The notes under the pieces: generated by a model
Told to the model about the DNA's origin: nothing
Database searches by the model: none
The model's input: the letters and a program-made list of their open reading frames with translations, nothing else
Position numbers and translations under genes: made by a program
Part shown: one piece after another, positions 18,643-29,180 of the stretch
Layout of the letters: the number at the start of each line of letters is the position of its first letter
How positions within the stretch are numbered: position 1 is the first letter of the stretch
DNA from: Comamonadaceae bacterium
GTDB lineage: Bacteria > Pseudomonadota > Gammaproteobacteria > Burkholderiales > Burkholderiaceae_C
NCBI GenBank assembly: GCA_021299875.1
Contig: JAJTEW010000004.1
Span: 248,001-312,000, forward strand
DNA length: 64,000 nucleotides
Direction: 5' to 3'

Positions 18643-19047
18643 TCAGGCGAAAAAGATGGGGGGTGCGCGGGCTTGCCAGGGTTGATCCAGCAAACTGGCC
18701 AGCCGCGCCGCTGGCAGGGCTTGCAACACATGGGACAAATGGCCCGTTGGCAACTGTGCCAGCACGTCGGCCGCAGGCGGCGCGATCAGGGGCAAGCAGG
18801 CCGGGCAGTCGAGTGCGGTGTGTGCCACCGTACCGTCCTCATCGGCACCTGCGGCATCTACCTGCACCAGTTTCACGCCGCCAATGGCGCTGCAAACCAG
18901 CTGCACGGCTTCTGGCTTGACCAGTGGTGATGCCACCGCAGCCCCGACAAACAACGCAAACCACACCAGCACGAAGCGGGTGAGGCGGTGGGCGTTGCGC
19001 AGGGATTGCAGGCTGAACATGGCGCGAATTATGGCACCGAAGGCCAA
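18643..19047 (-). CDS. DUF2946-type small membrane-anchored protein (copy c)
   Basis: A protein of 134 residues (or 125 from a second ATG at 19020). It is clearly related to copy a: the helix LTRFVLVWFALFVGAAVASPL parallels that of copy a, and VCSAIGG plus LDCPACLPL reproduce the Cys...CxxC pattern. It is the first gene of the leftward copper-type island. The 116-base gap to the divergent GST gene should hold the promoter. Function unknown; I infer metal or thiol chemistry in the periplasm from the cysteines and neighbours. Confidence 0.7.
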   Translation of the reverse strand: MAFGAIIRAMFSLQSLRNAHRLTRFVLVWFALFVGAAVASPLVKPEAVQLVCSAIGGVKLVQVDAAGADEDGTVAHTALDCPACLPLIAPPAADVLAQLPTGHLSHVLQALPAARLASLLDQPWQARAPPIFFA

Positions 19048-19163
19048 GGCCCCATGGCCGCTACCGTCAAAAGCACCGGATGGACCTGATAGGCATCTTG
19101 GTGACTCTTTGGCCCCGGGCCATGGGCTAATCTTGACCCTTTGTCACGCAACTGGAGACCCCC

Positions 19164-19814
19164 ATGCTCACACTCTGCGGCTTTGCAGCCAGCAATTACC
19201 ACAACAAAGTCAAATTGGCCTTGCTCGAAAAAGGCGTGCCTTTTGTAGAGGAGCTGGCCTGGGTGGGCGCGACAGACGCGCAAGCCAGCCCCTTGGGCAA
19301 AGTGCCCTACCTCAAGACGCCAGAGGGCGCCGTTTGCGAGTCGGCCGTAATGCTGGAATACATCGAGCAAAAGTACCCGCAAAACCCCTTGATCCCTGCC
19401 GACCCGTTTGCCGCTGCCAAGGTGCGTGAGCTGGCGCTGTTTTTGGACCTGCACCTGGAGCTGGTTGCGCGCAACCTCTACCCCGAAGCCTTTTTTGGCG
19501 GCAAGGTGAGCGACTCGGTCAAAGAGAAAACCGCTGCGCAGCTCGAAAAGAGCGTGGCTGCTTTTGCCAAGTTGGCCAAGTTCTCGCCCTTCATCGCGGG
19601 CGACAGCCTGAGCTTGGCCGACTGCGCCGCCGTGACGCACCTGCCCTTGGTGTCTGGCGCCACCAAGTTGATTTACGGCAAAGACTTTTTGGCCGAACTG
19701 CCTGTGCGCGACTACCTCAAGATGATGGGCGAGCGTCCCCACCTGCAGACGGTCAACGCGGACCGCAAAGCCAATATGGAATTGATGATGTCGCGCATGA
19801 AAGCCAAAAGCTGA
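19164..19814 (+). CDS. Glutathione S-transferase family protein
   Basis: A 216-residue GST with an N-terminal thioredoxin fold (LTLCGFAASNYHNKVKLALLEKG). The glutathione-binding segment is GKVPYLKTPEGAVCESAVMLEYIE, where the cis-Pro and the E-S pair are conserved. A helical C-terminal domain contains the N-capping-type motif FIAGDSLSLADC. Length is normal. It is divergent from the copper-type island; no pathway partner is next to it, so the substrate is unknown. Confidence 0.9.
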   Translation: MLTLCGFAASNYHNKVKLALLEKGVPFVEELAWVGATDAQASPLGKVPYLKTPEGAVCESAVMLEYIEQKYPQNPLIPADPFAAAKVRELALFLDLHLELVARNLYPEAFFGGKVSDSVKEKTAAQLEKSVAAFAKLAKFSPFIAGDSLSLADCAAVTHLPLVSGATKLIYGKDFLAELPVRDYLKMMGERPHLQTVNADRKANMELMMSRMKAKS

Positions 19815-19929
19815 GTCTGTGCGTTTGAGCGCTTAAGGCGCGTCAATCCCGCCCTATGGCCAATGCCATGCGGCAGCGGGGGTTGACCCACATCAATACC
19901 GCGTCACCCCAGGCGCCTAGGATGAAGCC

Positions 19930-20301
19930 ATGACTTCATCCAGCACCCCAAGCCTTTCCCTTTACCGCGAGCGCCTTTTGCAAGAGCGCACGCAGCTGCT
20001 GCAGCGCATCGCCCAGCAGCGCGGCGGCTTGGTCTCGCGCGCCGACATGGCCGCCGACCACTTTGACAACAGCTTTCAGTCGCGCGCCCAGATCCGGACC
20101 GAGCGGCAAACCGAGTTCGCCATCAACGAACACGAAACCGCCGAGCTGGGAGACATCGAAGCCGCCATGGAACGCGTGGATGCGGGCACCTATGGCCAGT
20201 GCAGCGACTGCGGCGTGGCCATTGCGCTCGCACGTCTGAACGCTTACCCGACCGCGAAACGCTGCATGGATTGCCAGACTTTGGCCGAACAGCACCGTTG
20301 A
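19930..20301 (+). CDS. TraR/DksA family C4 zinc-finger protein
   Basis: A 123-residue DksA/TraR-type protein. A coiled-coil region of about 70 residues is followed by a C4 zinc finger: CSDCG near residue 92 and CMDCQ near residue 113. Such proteins enter the RNA polymerase secondary channel. It is shorter than E. coli DksA (151 residues), and the coiled-coil tip lacks an obvious DxxDxA motif, so it may be a secondary, non-ppGpp-acting paralogue. A small conserved gene follows after 20 bases. Confidence 0.85.
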   Translation: MTSSSTPSLSLYRERLLQERTQLLQRIAQQRGGLVSRADMAADHFDNSFQSRAQIRTERQTEFAINEHETAELGDIEAAMERVDAGTYGQCSDCGVAIALARLNAYPTAKRCMDCQTLAEQHR

Positions 20302-20321
20302 TTTTTTCACCAAGGATATTG

Positions 20322-20696
20322 ATGAGCACATTTCATGCGGTGGTCTGGATGGACCACCAAGAAGCCCATGTCGTCATGTTTGACCGTGAGCACGTTGAGG
20401 CCCAGCGCATCCCATCTCGCAGTCACCACAAACACCAAGGCAAGGCCGGCGATGCGGCTGCCTTTTTCGCCGAAGTGGCCCAAGCCCTCACAGGCACACA
20501 CGAAGTGCTGGTGGCTGGACCCGGCTCGGCGCGCAACGAATTTTGCGACTGGTGCGCAGCCCACCATAAAAGCACCGCTGCCATCATCGTCGACAGCATC
20601 GCCAGCGATCATCCCACTGACCCGCAACTCGCGGCCATGGCCAAGCAGTACTTCAAGAAATTTGACGCAATGGCGGCAGACCCTTCGCAGGCCTGA
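20322..20696 (+). CDS. Small conserved protein (often labelled translational machinery protein)
   Basis: A 124-residue soluble protein starting MSTFHAVVWMDHQEAHVVMF. The ATG at 20322 follows an AAGGA-like site and begins just after the DksA-like gene, so the pair is probably co-transcribed. The C-terminal half (EVLVAGPGSARNEFCDWC, AAIIVDSIASDHPTDPQL) looks like a release-factor-like or host-factor fold; I recall relatives carrying the vague name translational machinery protein. No catalytic motif is evident and I make no functional claim. Confidence 0.7.
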   Translation: MSTFHAVVWMDHQEAHVVMFDREHVEAQRIPSRSHHKHQGKAGDAAAFFAEVAQALTGTHEVLVAGPGSARNEFCDWCAAHHKSTAAIIVDSIASDHPTDPQLAAMAKQYFKKFDAMAADPSQA

Positions 20697-20784
20697 GCGC
20701 TTGCTGCAGGCGAGGCCAGGTGGATGGGTGCGTTCGGGTTCTTCCGGCTGCCCCTGAGCCTGACTGGCTGATATGCTTTCGGGC

Positions 20785-21198
20785 ATGAACAGCCTTTTTC
20801 ATTTTGCATTTCATGTCACCGACTTGGACGAAGCGCGTCGCTTTTATGGCGGCGTTCTGGGTTGCCAAGAGGGGCGCTCCACGTCCACTTGGGTGGACTT
20901 TGATTTTTTCACGCACCAGATTTCTTTGCATTTAGGTGAGCCCTTCAAGACCACTTTGACGGGCCATGTGGGCGAGCATCTGGTGCCCATGCCGCACTTT
21001 GGTCTGGTGTTGCAAAGAGACGATTGGCAAAATTTGGCCAATCGCTTGGAAGCGGCCCACATGGCATTTGTGGTGCCGCCGCATTTGCGTTTTGAGGGTC
21101 AGCCGGGCGAGCAATGGACCATGTTTTTCATGGACCCATTTGGCAACCCGATTGAAGTCAAGGGCTTTGCCAGCTTGAACACGGTTTACAACACCTGA
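20785..21198 (+). CDS. VOC/glyoxalase family protein
   Basis: A 137-residue single-module vicinal-oxygen-chelate protein. It begins LFHFAFHVTDLDEARRFYGGVLG, the classical first beta-alpha-beta unit with a metal-ligand His. The C-terminal FFMDPFGNPIEVKGFA supplies the usual Glu ligand. The second ATG (20785) is preferred because it gives the family N terminus. The reaction cannot be told from sequence. It ends 12 bases from the convergent mrdA stop. Confidence 0.85.
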   Translation: MNSLFHFAFHVTDLDEARRFYGGVLGCQEGRSTSTWVDFDFFTHQISLHLGEPFKTTLTGHVGEHLVPMPHFGLVLQRDDWQNLANRLEAAHMAFVVPPHLRFEGQPGEQWTMFFMDPFGNPIEVKGFASLNTVYNT

Positions 21199-21210
21199 CA
21201 GCGCCTCAAC

Positions 21211-23217
21211 TCAACGTGGAGTGACTTCGCGCATGTCAGTTGTCCCCAAAGTTTTGGGATTCAACAAGGGCACATCTTTCTTGGCGCGGGGCTTGCCAAT
21301 CGGACTGGATGACTGTCCTTTTTGCGTTGCCGCCATGTCTTCTTCGCTGGGGTATTGGCCCAGCACCCAGTAGTCAAACACGCGCCGAGCAATGGGCGCT
21401 GCAGAGGCTGCGCCAAAGCCAGCGTTTTCAACCACCACGGCCACCGCAATCGTCGGAGATTCGGCCGGTGCATAGGCCATGTACAGCGCATGGTCACGTT
21501 GGTATTCCGACAACTTGGCCGCGTCGTATTTGTCTTTTTGACCGATCGTCACCGCTTGCGCCGTGCCAGTTTTGCCGGCGCTGGTGTAGCCCGCACCTGC
21601 AAACACACGGGCCGAGGTGCCCGATGTCACCACGCCCACCAAACCTTTGTGCACCACATCCAAGTGTTCGGGTTTGTAGCCCAGATCCCGTGGTGCTTGC
21701 GCGCTTACTTGGGCTTGCGCATGGGTCAGTGCATCTTGCGTGGCGGTGACCACGCGTGGTTGAAATTGCAGGCCCCGGTTGGCCAAAGTGGCCGTGGCCG
21801 AGGCCAGCTGCAACATGGTGAAGGTGTTGTAGCCCTGGCCAATGCCCAGCGAGATGGTTTCGCCGCCAAACCATTTTTTTTGCTCTGGTTTCTTGAAGTA
21901 ATGGCGTTTCCATTCGGTGCTGGGCAAGATGCCGCGCACTTCGCCGGGCAAGTCGATGCCCGTGTGTTGCCCAAACCACAAGGGCTTCATGAAGTCATGG
22001 ATCGCGTCCACCCCCATGTCGTTGGCCAGCGAGTAGTAGTACACATTGCTTGACGACACGATGGAGCGCACCATGTCCACCGCACCCAAGCCATGGTCAC
22101 CGTGGCTGCGAAAGGTGTGGCCACCGTAGGTCCATGAACCCGAATCCTGGGTGATGGCGCTGGCGGTGCGCTTGCCACTGGTCAAAGCGGCCAGCGCCAT
22201 GAAAGGTTTGTAGGTGGAGCCCGGCGGGTAGGTTCCGCGCAAGGCGCGGTTGAGCAGTGGCTTGTCAATTGAGCCGTTCAGCATTTGCCAGTTTTCCACA
22301 TCAATGCCGTCGACGAACCAGTTCGGATCAAAGGTGGGTTTGCTCACAAACGCCAGCACCTCACCGGTCCGAGGGTCCAGCGCGACCAAGGCACCCCGGC
22401 GATTGCCGAACAGGTCTTCCGTCATCTTTTGCAGCTGGATGTCGATCGACAAGACCACGTTTTGACCCGGCGTGGCGGGTCGGTTGGAAAGGCTGCGAAT
22501 GGCCCGACCACCGGCAGACGTTTCGACTTGGTTGACGCCCGTGATGCCATGCAATTCACGCTCATAGCGCTGTTCAACGCCCAGCTTGCCGATGTATTCG
22601 GTCCCTCGGTAGTTGCCGATGTCGTCGTTTTCTTCCAGCATCTCTTTGTCGCGCTGGTTGATCCGGCCGATGTAGCCGATCACATGGCTTGCCAACTCGC
22701 CATAGGGGTACTGCCTGAACAATCGGGCTTTGATCTCGACCCCGGGAAAGCGGTAACCCTGTGCACTGAAACGGGCCACTTCCTCGTCGGTGAGTCGGTT
22801 CCGGATGGGCAGGGAATCAAAGCTCTTGGATTCTTCACGCAAACGCTTGAAACGGCGGCGGTCTTTGGCCTGGATGTCGACCAGCTCGGCCAGCGCGTCA
22901 ATGGTGGCTTCCAGATCCTTCACTTTGGAAGGTGTGATCTCCAGGGTGTAGGCCGAGTAGTTGTTGGCCAGCACCACGCCATTGCGGTCCAGAATGTTGC
23001 CGCGTGGCGGCACCGTGGGCAAGATGGCCGTGCGGTTGCTTTCGGCCTGCGTCATCAGGTCATCGTGGCGGATCACCTGCAGGTAAATCAGCCGCGAGGC
23101 CAGTAAGACGAAGCACAACAAAACCACCCATTGGACGATGACGACCCGGGTTTGAAAGCGGTCAATCTCGACGCGGGTGTCGCGCAATTCCGCAAGAGAG
23201 GGCAGGTGCAGTGACAT
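21211..23217 (-). CDS. mrdA: Peptidoglycan transpeptidase PBP2 (MrdA)
   Basis: A 668-residue class B penicillin-binding protein that cross-links peptidoglycan for cell elongation. One membrane helix (VVIVQWVVLLCFVLLASRLIY, about residues 25-45) is followed by the dimerisation domain. The transpeptidase domain has the nucleophile motif STYK (GTYPPGSTYKPF), the second motif SSN (IVSSSNVYYYSL) and the KTG triad (SAGKTGTAQ). The ATG at 23217 lies just after the stop of the mreC-mreD fusion; a TTG two codons upstream is possible. No rodA follows here, unlike many relatives. Confidence 0.95.
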   Translation of the reverse strand: MSLHLPSLAELRDTRVEIDRFQTRVVIVQWVVLLCFVLLASRLIYLQVIRHDDLMTQAESNRTAILPTVPPRGNILDRNGVVLANNYSAYTLEITPSKVKDLEATIDALAELVDIQAKDRRRFKRLREESKSFDSLPIRNRLTDEEVARFSAQGYRFPGVEIKARLFRQYPYGELASHVIGYIGRINQRDKEMLEENDDIGNYRGTEYIGKLGVEQRYERELHGITGVNQVETSAGGRAIRSLSNRPATPGQNVVLSIDIQLQKMTEDLFGNRRGALVALDPRTGEVLAFVSKPTFDPNWFVDGIDVENWQMLNGSIDKPLLNRALRGTYPPGSTYKPFMALAALTSGKRTASAITQDSGSWTYGGHTFRSHGDHGLGAVDMVRSIVSSSNVYYYSLANDMGVDAIHDFMKPLWFGQHTGIDLPGEVRGILPSTEWKRHYFKKPEQKKWFGGETISLGIGQGYNTFTMLQLASATATLANRGLQFQPRVVTATQDALTHAQAQVSAQAPRDLGYKPEHLDVVHKGLVGVVTSGTSARVFAGAGYTSAGKTGTAQAVTIGQKDKYDAAKLSEYQRDHALYMAYAPAESPTIAVAVVVENAGFGAASAAPIARRVFDYWVLGQYPSEEDMAATQKGQSSSPIGKPRAKKDVPLLNPKTLGTTDMREVTPR

Positions 23218-23219
23218 GC

Positions 23220-24584
23220 TCAAAGTGGCCGAATGTCATCGCGCTCAAATGCCCGGCGTTGGGGTGCCAACAGCATGGCGCCGATCAAGGGCCAAAGGCC
23301 AGCTTGCAATAAAGGCGCCAAAAGCATGGACCAGCTGGGCCAGGCGTCATGCACCAACAATCGGGTCAGCCATTCGACCACCGAGGCGGCAATGAACAAC
23401 GGCAGTATTTGCAGCGCTTGTTCGCCCAGCGGAAACCACAGCATGCGCCTTTGTGTGGCGGTGGCCAAACCGCACAGCACCACGTAAGACAAAGCGTTTT
23501 GACCGAGCAAGGCGGACTCGTGCACATCGACCATCAAACCCATGACAAAAGCCAAAACCAAACCGACTTTGCGGGGCTGGTGCACGGTCCAAAACACCAT
23601 GGCAATCGCCAGTACATCGGGCACCCAGTCTTGGCCCCACAAGCCCAGCAACATGTGCAGCAGCAGTGCGAGCGCCAAGCTCAAACCGATGAACTGGGGA
23701 TTGGCTTTGTCGGCCACAGGTTTGGCGGGCCAATCTTTGACGGGCAACAACACCAACAAGTGACGTCCGCGCTCAACTGCGGTGGGTTCGGCATGCACTG
23801 TGGCAAAAGAAGCATCGACGCGCCGATCGATCTGCGAGATCCGCCCCACATGCAAGCCTGGCGGATAAATGCCATCAATGCCACTGGTGGTCAGCAGGTC
23901 GCCCTTTTGCATGTCGGTGCCCGAGGGCACAAACTTCAGCTCCAGGGCGCCGCCCGTTGCCATGGGGTTGCCGTTGGCCACATGCCGGGTGCCTGTGCGT
24001 GCGTTGATGACGGGGATGCTTTGCTGGCGGTCGGTGAGCAAGGTGACTTCGCTGACCAGCGGGTACACCCGGGTGACTTGGCCCACCACCCCTTGGGCAT
24101 CGATGACCGCTGAACCTGCCTGAATGCCTGCCAAGCCGCCTCGGTCCACCACCACGCGGCGGGTGTAAGGGTCTGCCGTGTCGTACAAAACTTCGACGGC
24201 TTTGGTCGGCCCCGCCACGCTGGAGCGCAGTTCGAGCAGTTGGCGCAAGTTGGCGTTTTCTTGGCTGAGTTGTTCGACTTGTTGAAGCCGCTGGGCTTGG
24301 GCAATGGTTCGGGCTTCGTACGACAAAGCGGCATCGCGTGCGGACTCCACACCACCGAGGTAATTCCCCGCCACATCCCACAAACGGGCGGGTTGCAGCG
24401 ACAGCCATTGCAAAGGCGACAAAGCGATGGCCACGCCCGCCCGCAAGGGTTGTGAAATCTGCAGTCGATGGTCTGCCGCCATCAACATCATCGACAGCAG
24501 ACTGAGCAAAATCAGTTTGGTGGTGGTGGACAAGCCCTGCCGAAAAATCGGTGGGGCGCTGCGCTCATAAGTATCCAGGGCCAT
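23220..24584 (-). CDS. mreC-mreD: MreC-MreD fusion, rod-shape-determining protein
   Basis: One uninterrupted 454-residue frame covers both proteins. Residues 1-290 are MreC: a cytoplasmic N terminus, one helix (TTKLILLSLLSMMLMAA), a coiled coil around 75-115 (QRLQQVEQLSQENANLRQLL) and the beta domain (VVDRGGLAGIQAGSAVID, LLTTSGIDGIYPPGLHVG). Residues 305-454 are MreD: FIGLSLALALLLHMLLGL, WVPDVLAIAMVFWTVHQPRK, GLMVDVHESALLGQNALSY and a closing LLAPQRR. The two genes are normally separate. The junction (HLLVLLPVKDWPAKPVADKANPQ) has no stop and no obvious internal ribosome site. It sits between mreB and mrdA as expected. A single-base sequencing error that joined overlapping genes is the main alternative. 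Confidence 0.85.
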   Translation of the reverse strand: MALDTYERSAPPIFRQGLSTTTKLILLSLLSMMLMAADHRLQISQPLRAGVAIALSPLQWLSLQPARLWDVAGNYLGGVESARDAALSYEARTIAQAQRLQQVEQLSQENANLRQLLELRSSVAGPTKAVEVLYDTADPYTRRVVVDRGGLAGIQAGSAVIDAQGVVGQVTRVYPLVSEVTLLTDRQQSIPVINARTGTRHVANGNPMATGGALELKFVPSGTDMQKGDLLTTSGIDGIYPPGLHVGRISQIDRRVDASFATVHAEPTAVERGRHLLVLLPVKDWPAKPVADKANPQFIGLSLALALLLHMLLGLWGQDWVPDVLAIAMVFWTVHQPRKVGLVLAFVMGLMVDVHESALLGQNALSYVVLCGLATATQRRMLWFPLGEQALQILPLFIAASVVEWLTRLLVHDAWPSWSMLLAPLLQAGLWPLIGAMLLAPQRRAFERDDIRPL

Positions 24585-24626
24585 GCGGTGAGTGCTCCGG
24601 ATGCGGGGCGACGGACGAACCCGTGC

Positions 24627-25670
<1,044 letters not shown>

Positions 25671-25881
25671 TCAGGGTCCTTTGACGCGCCACCTTCAGGC
25701 CTGAGGTTGGCTTTTGGGGGGTGAGCGCGGCGATCAAATCAGGGGTGTGGTCAGGGCGGGCTCTGGGACTGCAGGGCGAGCGGCACCAAACACAGGATAA
25801 TACCCGATCCCCCGGTAAAACAGGTGCTCCGTAGCCTTGTTTGGCCCGGAAAACACGGCCACTTACAACTGTTTGCAAACC

Positions 25882-26181
25882 ATGTCCCTGACCCCGCAGG
25901 ATATTGCCCGGATCGCCAACCTTGCCCGGTTGGAACTGCAACCCGAAGAAAGTGAGCGCATGCTCACCCAAATCAATGGCTTTTTTGGCATCGTCCAAGC
26001 CATGCAAGCGGTGGACACCACCGGCATCACCCCCATGGCCCACCCTGTAGCGGCCATTCAGGACATCACGCTGCGCCTGCGCCCCGACGTGGCCAGTGAG
26101 CCTGACCAGCGCGATCTCAACCAGCAAAGCGCCCCCGCCGTCGAGCGCGGGTTGTTCCTGGTCCCCAAAGTCATCGAGTAA
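25882..26181 (+). CDS. gatC: Asp-tRNA(Asn)/Glu-tRNA(Gln) amidotransferase subunit GatC
   Basis: A 99-residue GatC, the small subunit that wraps around GatA and stabilises the GatCAB complex. Motifs: [17 protein letters not shown] at the start and the C-terminal LRPDVASEP followed by [16 protein letters not shown], all typical. The ATG at 25882 matches the usual family N terminus; an upstream ATG at 25837 adds 15 atypical residues. gatA follows after 3 bases. Confidence 0.94.
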   Translation: MSLTPQDIARIANLARLELQPEESERMLTQINGFFGIVQAMQAVDTTGITPMAHPVAAIQDITLRLRPDVASEPDQRDLNQQSAPAVERGLFLVPKVIE

Positions 26182-26184
26182 ACC

Positions 26185-27645
26185 ATGAGCGACCTGCACA
26201 ACCTCAGCGTGAAAGCGCTGGCCACCCTGTTGCACACCAAAGAGGTCAGCGCTGTTGAAGTCGCCACACGCTTTCTGGCCCGCATGGGCGGCAACCCGCA
26301 CAACGCCTTTCTGGACATCGACAGCGAAGTGACGCTGGCCCAAGCACACGCCTCCGACGCCAAACTGGCTGGCGGCACCGCTGGCCCGCTCGAAGGCGTG
26401 CCCGTGGCGCACAAAGATGTCTTCGTGACCCGTGATTTCGCCACCACTGCAGGCTCCAAAATCCTGCGCGGCTACCGCTCGCCGTTTGACGCCACCGTGG
26501 TGCAACGCCTGCGCACAGCGGGAATGGTCACATTGGGCAAGCTCAACTGTGACGAATTCGCCATGGGTTCGGCCAACGAAAACTCGGCCTATGGACCGGT
26601 GCAAAACCCCTGGGACACGGCCCGCGTGCCCGGCGGGTCTTCTGGCGGCAGCGCCGCCGCTGTAGCCGCAGGCTTGGCGCCTGCCGCCACGGGCACCGAC
26701 ACGGGCGGCTCGATCCGCCAGCCCGCCAGCTTTTGCGGCATCACCGGCATCAAACCCACCTATGGCCGCGCCAGCCGTTACGGCATGATCGCCTACGCCT
26801 CCAGCCTGGACCAGGCTGGCCCTATGGCCCGCACGGCCGAAGATTGCGCCTTGATGCTGAGCGCCATGTGCGGCGGTGACATCGACCGCGACTCGACTTC
26901 GCTGGACATGCCCACCGAAGACTTTGCAGCAGCGCTGAACAACTCACTCGAAGGCCTGCGCATTGGCATTCCCAAAGAGTTCTTTGGCGAAGGCTTGTCG
27001 GGCGATGTGCGCGCGGCCGTGGACAGCGCTTTGCGCGAGTACGAAAAGCTCGGCGCCAAGCTCGTGCCCATCAGCTTGCCGCGCACCGAGTTGTCCATTC
27101 CGGTTTATTACATCATTGCCCCGGCCGAAGCCAGCTCCAACTTGAGCCGCTTTGATGGCGTGAAGTTTGGCCACCGCGCCAAGGACTACACCGACTTGGT
27201 GGACATGTACAAAAAGACCCGCGCCGAAGGTTTTGGCAACGAGGTCAAGCGCCGCATCATGACGGGCGCTTATGTGCTGAGCCACGGCTATTACGACGCG
27301 TACTACCTGCAAGCGCAAAAAATCCGCCGCATGATCGCCGACGACTTTCAGAACGCCTTCAAAGCGTGCGACGTCATCGCTGGCCCCGTGGCGCCATCCG
27401 TGGCCTGGAAGTTTGGCGACAACGCCAACGACCCGGTGGCCGATTACTTGGCCGACATCTTCACCCTGCCCGCCTCGCTGGCCGGTCTGCCCGGCATGAG
27501 CGTGCCCGCAGGCTTTGGCGCGGGGAATATGCCTGTGGGCCTGCAGCTGATTGGCAACTACTTCAAGGAAGCCCAGTTGCTGGGCGCTGCACACCGCCTG
27601 CAACAGGCGACCGATTTCCACCTTCGCAAGCCGGAGGGCCACTGA
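26185..27645 (+). CDS. gatA: Asp-tRNA(Asn)/Glu-tRNA(Gln) amidotransferase subunit GatA
   Basis: A 486-residue amidase-signature protein that releases ammonia from glutamine for transamidation of mischarged tRNA. The Ser-cisSer-Lys triad can be placed: Lys in [10 protein letters not shown] (about residue 76), the cis-Ser in the [14 protein letters not shown] loop, and the nucleophile in [10 protein letters not shown]. Length is standard. It lies between gatC and gatB in a three-gene operon; the gatB start is one base after its stop. Confidence 0.96.
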   Translation: MSDLHNLSVKALATLLHTKEVSAVEVATRFLARMGGNPHNAFLDIDSEVTLAQAHASDAKLAGGTAGPLEGVPVAHKDVFVTRDFATTAGSKILRGYRSPFDATVVQRLRTAGMVTLGKLNCDEFAMGSANENSAYGPVQNPWDTARVPGGSSGGSAAAVAAGLAPAATGTDTGGSIRQPASFCGITGIKPTYGRASRYGMIAYASSLDQAGPMARTAEDCALMLSAMCGGDIDRDSTSLDMPTEDFAAALNNSLEGLRIGIPKEFFGEGLSGDVRAAVDSALREYEKLGAKLVPISLPRTELSIPVYYIIAPAEASSNLSRFDGVKFGHRAKDYTDLVDMYKKTRAEGFGNEVKRRIMTGAYVLSHGYYDAYYLQAQKIRRMIADDFQNAFKACDVIAGPVAPSVAWKFGDNANDPVADYLADIFTLPASLAGLPGMSVPAGFGAGNMPVGLQLIGNYFKEAQLLGAAHRLQQATDFHLRKPEGH

Positions 27646-27646
27646 C

Positions 27647-29098
27647 ATGAGCAAACTCGTCCAAGGCTACGAAGTCGTCATCGGCTTTGAAACACACGCC
27701 CAACTCTCGACCACCAGCAAAATTTTCAGCCGCGCTCCCACAGCGTTTGGCGCCCAAGCCAACACGCAAGCTTGTGCGGTGGACATGGCCCTGCCCGGCA
27801 CACTGCCTGTGATGAACATCGGCGCTGTAGAACGCGCCATCGAGTTCGGTTTGGCCATCAACGCCCACATCGCCGAGCGCAGCATTTTTGCGCGCAAAAA
27901 CTATTTCTACCCCGACCTGCCCAAGGGCTACCAGATCAGCCAGTTCGAGATCCCTGTGGTGCAAGGCGGTGAGGTGTCTTTCTTCCTGGAAGTGGGCAAA
28001 GAGACGGTGCGCAAAACCGTGCGCCTGGAGCGTGCCCACCTGGAAGAAGATGCGGGCAAATCGCTGCACGAAGACTTCATTGGGCAAAGCGGCATCGACT
28101 TGAACCGCGCCGGCACACCGCTCTTGGAGATCGTGACCCAGCCCGACATGCGCAGCAGCGAAGAAGCCGTGGCCTACGCCAAAGAGCTGCACAAAATCGT
28201 GACTTGGATCGGCATCTGCGACGGCAACATGCAAGAAGGCTCATTCCGCTGCGACGCCAACGTGTCGGTGCGCAAACCCGGTGGCCCCTTGGGTACGCGC
28301 CGAGAGATCAAGAACCTGAACAGCTTCAAGTTCATGCAGCAGGCCATCGATTACGAAGTGCGTTGGCAAATCGACCAGATCGAAGACGGGCACGCGATTG
28401 AGCAAGCCACTGTGCTGTTCAACCCCGATTCGGGGGAAACACGCGCCATGCGCACCAAGGAAGACGCAGCGGACTACCGTTATTTTCCCGACCCGGACCT
28501 GCCACCGCTGGTGATCGGCCGCGACTGGGTGGAACGCGTGCGCGGCGAAATGGCCGAGTTGCCCCGCGTGATGGCCGAGCGCTTTGTGAGCGACTATGGG
28601 CTGCCTGAATACGACGCCACGCAACTCACGCAAAGCAAGGCGGTCGCCGCCTACTTTGAAGCCTCTGCCCAGGCCTGCGGCCAGGCCAAACTGGCCAGCA
28701 ATTGGATCATGGGCGAGGTGTCACGTCGCTTGAACGCCAGCGAATTGAGCATCGATCAATCGCCTGTCAGCGCCGCCCAACTGGCAGTCCTGATCGGCCG
28801 CATCAGCGACAACACCATCAGCAACAACGCGGCGCGTCAGGTGTTTGAAGGTTTGTGGAACCAAGAGGGCGAAGTCGACGCCATCATCGACGCCAAAGGC
28901 CTCAAGCAGATGAACGACATGGGCGAATTGGAAAAAATCATCGACGAGGTGTTGGCCGCCAACCCCAAGAACGTGGAAGAGTTCAAGGCCGGCAACGCCA
29001 AGGCTTTGAACGGCCTGGTTGGTCCGATCATGAAGGCCAGCAAGGGCAAGGCCAATCCGGGGCAAGTGAATGCGTTGTTGATGAAGAAGCTGGGCTGA
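27647..29098 (+). CDS. gatB: Asp-tRNA(Asn)/Glu-tRNA(Gln) amidotransferase subunit GatB
   Basis: A 483-residue GatB, the kinase and transamidase subunit. Typical segments: [20 protein letters not shown] at the N terminus, [18 protein letters not shown], and [15 protein letters not shown]. The C-terminal GatB/YqeY tail domain, which binds tRNA, ends with [16 protein letters not shown]. The ATG at 27647 is used; a reading starting at 27551 would overlap gatA for no reason. The presence of GatCAB implies that this organism makes Gln- or Asn-tRNA by the indirect route. Confidence 0.96.
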   Translation: MSKLVQGYEVVIGFETHAQLSTTSKIFSRAPTAFGAQANTQACAVDMALPGTLPVMNIGAVERAIEFGLAINAHIAERSIFARKNYFYPDLPKGYQISQFEIPVVQGGEVSFFLEVGKETVRKTVRLERAHLEEDAGKSLHEDFIGQSGIDLNRAGTPLLEIVTQPDMRSSEEAVAYAKELHKIVTWIGICDGNMQEGSFRCDANVSVRKPGGPLGTRREIKNLNSFKFMQQAIDYEVRWQIDQIEDGHAIEQATVLFNPDSGETRAMRTKEDAADYRYFPDPDLPPLVIGRDWVERVRGEMAELPRVMAERFVSDYGLPEYDATQLTQSKAVAAYFEASAQACGQAKLASNWIMGEVSRRLNASELSIDQSPVSAAQLAVLIGRISDNTISNNAARQVFEGLWNQEGEVDAIIDAKGLKQMNDMGELEKIIDEVLAANPKNVEEFKAGNAKALNGLVGPIMKASKGKANPGQVNALLMKKLG

Positions 29099-29180
29099 CC
29101 AACAGCTTCACCCTTGGCTGTTTGTGCTTCATCCATGAAGCGTCAACGGCTTTTTCGCTTCACTCCCCTTCAAAAGCGAC

